A DNA stretch of 64,000 nt, taken from the NCBI GenBank assembly GCA_023078685.1, contig JALGAS010000005.1, forward strand, positions 2,232,001 through 2,296,000, read 5' to 3'. How positions within the stretch are numbered: the stretch's first letter is position 1; each line of letters begins with the position of its first letter. Shown here piece after piece: positions 56,485 to 64,000 of this stretch. Source of the stretch: Neopestalotiopsis rosae (Eukaryota > Ascomycota > Sordariomycetes > Amphisphaeriales > Sporocadaceae). The position numbers and the translations under genes were made by a program. The notes beneath the pieces are model-generated. The model ran no database searches, was not told where the DNA came from, and was given only the letters and a program-made list of their open reading frames with translations.

Positions 56485-58516
56485 TTAGACAGATACTTGG
56501 CCGTGCGTACCGATACTGTAAGCGTACTGGAATTCTCCTTCTCCTTGGGACCGCAATTCTGTAACAATAGGAGGAGTGGGAATCGGTACAAATTCAGTCG
56601 TTGCTGAACCAGCTTCTCTCGTTTCCCATGCTTTCAATACCAGCTTGGCGACCTCTGCGCCCAGTTCACCTGATCCCTCTTTGGAGAGTATCGGGTGATA
56701 GCGAAACACGTCTTCCACCAATTTCCATGCCTTGTCTACGTGCGGACCTGGCTTCTGTTGGCGCAGCTCGATCAGCATAAAGACAAAAGCGTCCAATTGA
56801 AAAAAGATATTTATATGCCAGCCAAAGCCGTCGAGAGATCTCGTTGACTTTCCGAGAACATCGTATTCGACCATCCTGAGACTGGTGGCAAAGAGCATAT
56901 CGTGCTCCGATTGAGGTATTGATTTGCCGCGATCCGGATACTGAGATGGGTGGTGTGCCATGAGCCGCATTTTGCACAATGCCGAGCGCGCCCCGCCAGA
57001 AGCCAACAAATGGAGCGGCAGCGCAGTATCGCAATACCGGAGATACATGGACTCAATTCGGTCCTCGTATTCGTTTATCAAACGGTCCTTCTCCTGGAGA
57101 GAAATTTCGTGACTGTTCAGAGTATGCGCCGCTGTACTCAGAAACCTGCCCAACTCGTATCTCAGAAGGCAGAACATCATCTCCGTGGGGCCGTTGTGCG
57201 GAGCAGGTTCCTCACTCATCTCCGGGCGGAGGTCGGAATCGTTGAAGTTACCTGGGAGCGGAAAGGTGGCTGCGCCGGAGAACTGGTTGGTGCTTTGCGA
57301 TCCTGCGAGCTGCGCGCTGCGTCCGTCGATGAGGAGAATCTGCCACCATACTCTCCTCCGTATCTGGACATCGAAGACGGACAGGTCACTCTGGGAGGGG
57401 TTTTGATGTAGACCAAGTAATTGCGCCATTCTAACCGCCGTTCCTGAGAGCAGCCAAATATTTTGGGGACTGTATAATTGCCGCGCTGCAATCTGTGTGA
57501 TATGTGAGTCCAGTAAGGTCTTTAGCTGGATGACAATCGTGTCTTACTATGTGAAGCGTGAAAGCTTGTAGCAGTATCAAGCTTCGTACTTTCATCAGTC
57601 CAGCCGCCTGTAAGGCCTGTTGTGTAGCGAATAGGTATCTAGAAAGCAATGTCTTTCGGGTATCTCCAAAATTGGTTTGACATTCGCTATCGCTCATGGC
57701 CATAACTGCGGCGGTATAGATTGCAAACAAGAGAGCAACGGTTGGCCGATCCAATGCATCGAGGTCCCTACCCGCCTCACTAATACGCGACTGCACTGTA
57801 GGTGCATGTATCACTTTGGATAGAGGATTGACATTCTGTAGGAACGATTGCCATAAGCTGGATGCCTGCATTGGCGATGGGTAAAGATTCCGATAGCCAC
57901 TGTCGTTGGGAGTCGCACCTAGGAGCAAATCGCTCGCGTCCGAACAGGGATCGCCAAAAGACACAGACAAAGTGTCATCTTGACCTTGTGCTCTAGATAC
58001 TGCCGGCTCTGTGAACTATACCATGTTGATGTTTAGGAAAGTTTGTCAAATGACCTGCACAGACAAAGGATATACAAACCTCGTCACTAAGTCCCTGCCA
58101 CAGATTCCTATAGTCAATCAGTACGGGTCTATGTTCTGCAGAGCATGTCCAACATACTGTCCAAAACTGGGCACCGGCCCGGATACGCTGGCATTGCCGC
58201 AGTGAGCTACGACTGGTAGATTCGAGGATTCTGTGGCACCTCGCGACAGCACGGTTAGATTGCGCCGCCGAGTATATGGCGCTCGCGAGCCCGGCACGCA
58301 ATTTAGTCCCGTCTCAATACAACTGTCATTATTGAAGAAATATCCAAATATTAGCATTGCGCAGTCTATCACCAGTTAACTTGGAAGTCACGAATACCTT
58401 AGACATGGGAATGCCCGGTCGCAACGTACTTTGCGCTTTTTACAAGCAACGCATGAGTACGGTTGCTTTGAGGGTGGCGATGGGCCATCGTTTCTATCGG
58501 AATTGTAATCGGACAT
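56485..58516 (-). CDS. Zn2Cys6 transcription factor
   Basis: Five exons: 58398-58516, 58158-58322, 58080-58107, 57548-58015, 56485-57492; 595 aa. The zinc cluster (C22, C25, C32, C38, C41, C48 in YSCVACKKRKVRCDRAFPC / LSCIETGLNC) is split by the first intron between the fourth and fifth cysteines, so the DNA-binding domain is visible only after splicing. A 28-nt third exon links it to the NLWQGLSDE motif usually seen before the fungal-specific TF domain. That domain spans about 200-450 with YSPQNIWLLSGTAVRMAQLL, DVQIRRRVWWQILLIDGR and LPGNFNDSDL. The end is SIGTHGQVSV. The gene follows the efflux pump and P450 in the same direction and probably regulates that group. Exon 3 and its flanking introns are the least certain part. 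Confidence 0.88.
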
Positions 58517-59219
58517 TGCTTCTCGTGCACAATACCATCCGTAAGTGCACGAAATTCTTCCTTTCAAATCAACGACGCGATAGCTTCGTACGTTACGAGC
58601 AGACGATCTGCCGAGCTTTCAGGGTCGAGCCATGCAGGTTGCAACAAGCCTGGAGGATTGTGGCTAGTCAGCTGAGCGAGCCGCCCATGAAGCAAGACCC
58701 TGCAGTAACCAGTGCGCTGTGCCGCTCCGTCAGCGTATGCACGTTCAAGCCATCGATCCTGTCAACAAAATCACACCCAATCGATAACAGTTAATTACAT
58801 CACATTTTGCCCCTTGCATCTCGCCTACCATCTCGTCCTGCAAACATGTTACCTAAGTAATATACTCTGTGTATGGTGTGATGAAAAGCTTAAGTTAGAC
58901 TACATCAGCTTAAATTAGAAGCTGCGCACTTTGTGGCCAGCTACTATCATGGGCTAATTGTCGCTTACAAATTTCTTTTGGATTAAAATTCGAGACTCTT
59001 GATTTGGGCGTGGATGAACGTCCCTGAATAATAACGTGAACATATTATTTATGCTTTTGAGTGACGCACGATTCGTATTGCGATTTATTGGATGTAAACA
59101 GCGTTCGATGTCACCGAACCCTTGAGTTATGTTTTACATTGCTTTTCTGTTGTCTGAAGGCACTTTGTTGCGTGGTTATATACAGGGTGTCACACTCAGC
59201 ACCATTTTTGTTATTCATT
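58517..59219. other. Intergenic
   Basis: 703 bp holding the promoter of the Zn2Cys6 gene and the 3' region of the next transporter. No recognisable gene. Confidence 0.45.
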
Positions 59220-60718
59220 CTATACTGCACTCGAGGACTTCTTCTCCTCAGCAGCCGAGAGCTCCTCGGTAGTCGAACCCACCTCTGGAATTGAAAGTTC
59301 AGGATCCTCTTTTGCCTTCGCTTGAGGTACAAAAAACCACAGCACGGCCATTCCTGCCAATAAAGCAAGAACAATGGGCTGGAGGACTCGAACCCCAGCT
59401 TTCGATGCAACAGCACCAGTGAGGAAGGGGAACGCGGCTGAGCCAGCTTGTCCCACTGTAGCGGTAAACCCTATTCAATCGTGTTAGCGTTTCACTGTGA
59501 TGATTCTGTTGAATATGGCGAAACATCAGAACATACCGATTGACGCGAGATGTTGATCTCGGGGAATAACCCGCGTAAGCACAGAAAGGCCGGCGGGGAA
59601 AAACGGAGCAATCACGAAGCCTAATAAGCTGACCAATACTGCATCTGCAATGATGTTTGGTATGACCCAAAATAGGATATGCAATACCAGTCCAATGGCG
59701 ATGTAGATAAAGACCATGCGCCTCTCGCCGAATTTGTGAGTGACATCAGCTAATACGACACGGCCTAGGGTCAATCCTCCCCAGAATCCCGACGCAATGT
59801 AGCCAACTTGGTTTTGACTCCCATGGCGAACTGAAATCAGGAATTCGACGACCCAACCTGTAACCGTTAGTATAAAGATCCTAAACGCAGAAATGGCCCA
59901 GACAAGAAGCTTTAGTGCCATCTGGGTGCGGGCCAAAAGGGTTCCCAGACTCACCTCCTATAGTGACTTCCGCACCAACGTAGAGGAAGAAGAAAGCACT
60001 TAGTGCCCACACAGCCTTCTGTGACAAGGCGCCTTTGAGACTCTCACTCGCTCCGGTCTTGGACGACAACAGATCCGGGCGGCCGAGTCCATTCCAGAAG
60101 CTACCGGCAAGCAATACGACATTGACAAAGGCAAAACCGAGCAAAACGAGGTAGTAGTAATGCCAAAAGGCCGTTCTCGTGGCAATAGTCGTCGCTACCA
60201 GCGGACTGACCAGAGCGCCCAGGCCGTAGACTGCATGCAACACTCCCAACCATCGATGCGAATTGGGGAGATTTGCAACCATGGAATTCACCTGCGCGTC
60301 TTGGTACGCCACTCCAAGTCCAGAGAGGAAATATGCGCAGGCAAATAGCGGGTATGGTGGTTTCCAGAACATGAGGCAATATGCGAATAGCTGTGATAAT
60401 GCGCCAAAAAGTAGTGTTGCACCCATACCGATCCTCGAGGAGAGGTAGACATTAGTGAATGCCGCCACTAGGAAACCAGCAAAGTTGATTAGATACACCA
60501 AGGCGATGGGAAAGAGGCCAATGTTGTAAGCCGATTGGAGAAAGGGAGTCAACGCTCCTGTAGTAGCATCTAAGAGCTCAAAGCCATCAGCAATCCGTCG
60601 TTAAACTTTGTACAAGGGGAAACTGACCATTCATGCCTGCCAAATAGACTGCCCAGTTCACCGCAAACAAACGAATCGCTGAGTGTCCGACATTACCATT
60701 ACTCTGTGGTTCTGTCAT
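59220..60718 (-). CDS. MFS transporter, FucP/Bsc6-like
   Basis: Four exons: 60628-60718, 59955-60569, 59537-59857, 59220-59470; 425 aa. The first helix region reads WAVYLAGMNDATTGALTPFL, a hallmark of a fungal MFS subfamily related to fucose permease and yeast Bsc6. Further segments: LGVAYQDAQVNSMVANLPNS, LHAVYGLGALVSPLVATTI, GWVVEFLISVRHGS and GFWGGLTLGRVVLADVTHKF, which match conserved loops of the same group. About 12 helices are expected, with a short acidic cytosolic tail (EVGSTTEELSAAEEKKSS). Members are thought to carry sugars or other small solutes; the substrate here is unknown. It extends the P450-efflux-regulator row by a second carrier in the same orientation. Confidence 0.9.
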
Positions 60719-61881
60719 TCTTCAGATCTCGAATCTCTCCTGACGAGCTGTGTGATGAAGGCCTCTGGGTTTTGACCAGACTGGTATGAATGATAAGAGC
60801 AAATTTGTGATATGCTATGATTGTTTTCGCGTAATGTGGTAGTTCACTCTGCTGTAGTTATATACTGAGAATTATTTTCTGTAAACCTGACTACAAAAGA
60901 GTGGACTCAAATATTCCACTGTGAATAAGAAATAGTACCCATTTTTGTTCGCTACTTGTGGGCAAACACCATTGCGACATAGTTGCCCCTCTACATGACA
61001 AGCGCTACATTGCGCTGGAATAGGGTGTTTTGGGCAGCTAAGCCTACCAGTTGTAGGAATATACCAATGATGGCCAAAATTGATATGCAAGAACTACTGG
61101 TATGTAGGCTAGAGGTATTAGTCGGTGACTGGTCGGATTCAGCGGTTGTTCTCAGGGCGATATCAAAAGATCTGTGGCGCTTGTAACCGAAGGGGTTATA
61201 CTGTCCAACGACAGTTCGAGATAGGTAAATATGCAAGCAAATGGTGCTGCACCCCCATAAAGTTGGTTGATTTACCATTTACAGCTTAGTATACTTGACT
61301 CAAATGTGTAGCGAGGTCTATCTTGGATGGGCTATACTGCCTACATTGGTTTGGCGTGGCGCTAGATCCCGTAAATGCGATCTTGTCTTTCAAGATCCAA
61401 GTTGAGTCTACTACTCAAATAGGAAAAAGGCTCCACCACATCGAGCAAACTTCCGGCTTTGCAGCTGTGAGTCCATTGTCCAAGCGCTAAGATGGTATTG
61501 TTGCGTCTGAATCTGCAATTCGTAAGCATTCAAGGTGGATTCTTTTCAATGGCACATCTGGCATGTGGCTCTTGAATTTTAGTTTTCCACGGACAATGAT
61601 TGAGTCATTCATCCCCATGATTGTTGGGCTCACTTGTTTGGCCTCTTTCGGCACGAGCTGCCTGGCCAGGGCTTTGTCACGAAGCATCCAAATAGACGAA
61701 CAGTTGGGATGTTGCCAAGAGTAATTATTTTATGAATTTAATACAGACAGAGGACGTAGACTCAAGCGATTATATAAGATTCATGATGTTTGAATTCTGA
61801 GAGCGTCAAATCGTCCTGTGGCGATCGCCTATCTTTTTTCGAAGTGCCACACTAATCTATCAGCTTGTGCAAGGAGCAGTA
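60719..61881. other. Divergent promoter region
   Basis: 1.16 kb between divergent genes. No gene, RNA or repeat recognised. Confidence 0.45.
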
Positions 61882-62768
61882 ATGGCTGTACTACCGAAAT
61901 CGAGACAATCAGCGCCGGGCCCTTGGCTGGATTCTTTGTCAAACCCCTTGCCGTACGTTCCAGCATCAAAGATAGCGATTGAGTGCATTATACAGCAGGA
62001 TACACCAGCTATTCTGTCGAGATTGACACGCGTCTTGTTCTTGCCATTTCATAATCAGGCAACAACACACCTGCCAGTCTACGACTACCAAATGCAGTAC
62101 CAAGAGGCGGTGAAGGTCACGGGTTTCGGAAGCATTGACTTCAAAATAGCCTTGATGTTCATGCGTCGACCTCGTGGTGATGGCATAAACGAATCGGTGG
62201 ATTGGTACCTGGATACAAAATCTGACGACTCGGGCGCAGTCTTGTCGAAACGGAGCTTATGTAACGACACCGTGGATCATATCGAGATGTGAGTGGTCAT
62301 TCCCTGACCATAATTTTGCGCTGAGTGCTTAGGCATTTCACCAGAATAAGCCTCGCCAGACCCGGCAATGAATTCTGCGTGAGGATACCAGGAACGGAAG
62401 ACCGGCGCGCCGTGGTCGATACGTACCGAAAAGAAGCCACAATCACAATCGATTCGAGCATTCAGGGCAAGTCGTGGAAACTAGAGTTTGATGACGCAAA
62501 TCAGCTATGTTTGCAGTTGTGGGAATCGACTGTTGGTGGGACCAGGCAAGAAGAGTCCCCTACATTAATTGCTGTCTACCATCATGCTGGGGCACACAGG
62601 AGCCTTCCAGTGAAGTTCAGCGAAGGCGTCCTTCTACTGCCTTCAGAGTCTGACGACACAACGGACGGTTTCGTCATTGCAGTCTTCTGGGAATTTTTGC
62701 GACGTACACGAGAGGCGCACAAGCCAGGAAAACGAGCCATTCTTCTGAATAAAATTCTACGATTATAA
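61882..62768 (+). CDS. Uncharacterised protein
   Basis: Exons 61882-62288 and 62333-62768, joined across a 44-nt intron (gtgagt..ttag) to 280 aa. No family is recognised. The sequence has no signal peptide and no transmembrane helix; it alternates short beta-like stretches (VTGFGSIDFKIALMFM, ATITIDSSIQGKSWKLEF, PTLIAVYHHAG) with charged turns, suggesting a beta-rich fold. The splice restores EM-HFTRISLARPG and keeps an open frame of 145 codons to a basic C-terminus (RRTREAHKPGKRAILLNKIL). The short intron is close to the minimum for fungi; without it the first frame ends within two codons. Neighbour to a sugar acetyltransferase gene, no functional link evident. Confidence 0.6.
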
Positions 62769-63096
62769 CTGTTGGGTCACATTACAACCCACAATAATCT
62801 CCCGATTCTACGGACATGTCATAGCTCGATAAAGAATTACAAGTGATACATTTGGAAGTACCGGATTAGGAAAACTGGGCCGCCATAGTCGTCTAAAGAG
62901 TGCACCGCAGCTAGATTAGCGGCTCGTTAATATCCGCCAGCGGAAAATCAGTACGTACCTATAAGTGTGGTCTTTCTTTCACAAATAGATCTCCTTTCCT
63001 ATCCAGATCCAAAGTTGCTAGAAGTGTAGTCTCTGAGCACTTATATCTATTTCCCTCTTTTCTTTTCTTTTCATTTCTTTGCGAATTAACACCACA
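62769..63096. promoter_or_regulatory. Promoter of the acetyltransferase gene with pyrimidine tract
   Basis: 328 bp. A CT-rich tract at 63050-63080 lies 17 bp before the start codon, as in many fungal 5' leaders near the transcription start. No other gene is seen. Confidence 0.45.
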
Positions 63097-63882
63097 ATGG
63101 CTGCCACGCATAAGGATTCAAAGGCAATTGAGCTCGCTCACCAACTCGAAAATGTTCCATGGTGTGAAGACTACGAGAAAATGATTTCCGGAATGCTGTA
63201 ATGCCAGCCCAAACTCTTGTCCTTGGGGATCTGACTGATCACGATTCAAACAAACAGGTATAGCTGTCAAGCTCCAGCCCTGGTCGCTGGTCGTTTCCGT
63301 GCTCGAAAACTCATGCATCAATACAACCATCATTTCCCCGACACGGCTACCGACGAGTCTTTGCGAAATGACAGGGAAGCAATGCTTCGAAGCATGCTGG
63401 GAAAGGTTGGAGAGGGAACTTTCATCGAACCTCCCTTGAACATTGACTACGGTTGCAACATCTCCATTGGCGAGCGCTTTTACTCCAACTTCAAGTCAGT
63501 AAACCCCCTTGATCAACCAGAATGAGCTCCTAGAGTGTTGTGGCCATCAGTATCTGACGGTAAAAGTCTGGTTATACTTGACTGCGGACTTGTTACTATA
63601 GGGAACCGCGTCATGTTTGGTCCTTTCGTATCCATTTTCGCTGCGACACACGAAACGTCTGTGCAGTCGCGCAGAGACGACATCGAATACGCGAGGAGTG
63701 TGACCATCGGTGACGATTGTTGGATCGGGGGAAACACTACTATCATGCCTGGTGTCACTATTGGAAAGGGCTGCACGATTGGCGCGGGCAGTGTAGTGAC
63801 CAAGGACATACCTGACTTCTCTGTTGCAATGGGCACACCTGCGAAAGTGGTGAAGCAAGTAACTCCAGTTCCAGACCTATAA
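63097..63882 (+). CDS. Hexapeptide-repeat O-acetyltransferase (maltose/galactoside acetyltransferase type)
   Basis: Exons 63097-63197, 63258-63494 and 63567-63882; 217 aa. Residues 15-60 form the maltose acetyltransferase N-terminal domain (VPWCEDYEKMISGMLYSCQA then RARKLMHQYN). The left-handed beta helix follows, with repeats NIDYGCNISIGERFYSNF, NLVILDCGLVTIGNRVMFGP and SVTIGDDCWIGGNTTIMPGV, ending in GSVVTKDIPDFSVAMGTPAK. The catalytic histidine is in FAATHETSVQSRRDD. Such enzymes transfer acetyl from acetyl-CoA to the 6-hydroxyl of sugars or to related acceptors, as trimers in the cytosol. Length agrees with the family (about 185-225). All three exons are needed to keep the helix repeat register. 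Confidence 0.92.
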
Positions 63883-64000
63883 TCAGGCAAGGGGCCTTGA
63901 CCTCATTGCCTGTATCTTCCCTCGACAGACCTTTGCGACAATTTTGAGCATTTGGCAATCTCAAATCTAGTACAGCTACATCTTACACCACATCCACCAC

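Noticed and set aside
1..64000. CRISPR arrays, rRNA genes, polyketide or peptide synthase genes, intact transposons
   Set aside because: Looked for on both strands; no regularly spaced repeats, no rRNA-like stretches, no ketosynthase, adenylation or transposase motifs were seen.

Overview
The window is nuclear DNA from a filamentous ascomycete, most likely a sordariomycete close to Hypocreales. The evidence is short GT-AG introns (about 50-90 nt) with CTRAY-like branch points, no operons, about 0.7-3 kb between most genes, and a repertoire of Zn2Cys6 regulators, MFS transporters, a P450 and a flavin monooxygenase beside fungal orthologs of MRPL22, COX9, SOM1, TAF8 and RACK1. Exon models below were spliced by eye; the joined lengths of all spliced models with a complete start are multiples of three.

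Layout. 1-1417: 3' part of a GMC oxidoreductase, followed by a NADAR-domain relic. 2.6-17.4 kb is a housekeeping block: MRPL22 and COX9 (divergent), SOM1, an XRCC2-like RecA-fold protein, a 1008-residue isochorismatase-like/AlkB/GST fusion, an intronless LRR-protein kinase of bacterial style, TAF8, and RACK1 (cpc-2) with a probable U24-type C/D snoRNA in its fourth intron. 18.7-44.3 kb is accessory: a GPI-anchored wall protein, a flavin monooxygenase, an allantoate-permease-type MFS carrier, a Zn2Cys6 regulator, an SDR with an abnormal C-terminus, a two-domain carbon-nitrogen hydrolase whose second half has lost its cysteine, an unknown protein, a sugar transporter and a nucleoside hydrolase. 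Together these look like uptake and breakdown of nitrogen-containing small molecules, but that link is inferred from proximity. 47.1-50.7 kb: an acid-ceramidase/NAAA-like amidase and a conserved protein of unknown function. 51.5-60.7 kb: P450, 14-TM efflux pump, Zn2Cys6 regulator and a second MFS carrier, which is the tailoring/export/regulation part of a secondary-metabolite-type neighbourhood without a backbone synthase in view. 61.9-63.9 kb: an unknown protein and a hexapeptide acetyltransferase.

Gene-poor spacers at 22.0-24.3, 26.1-29.2, 40.3-43.3 and 44.3-47.1 kb hold little beyond a Ty1/copia RNase H relic, a tRNA-like segment and a poly(A) run. No CRISPR array, rRNA gene, intact transposon or polyketide/non-ribosomal peptide synthase was seen.
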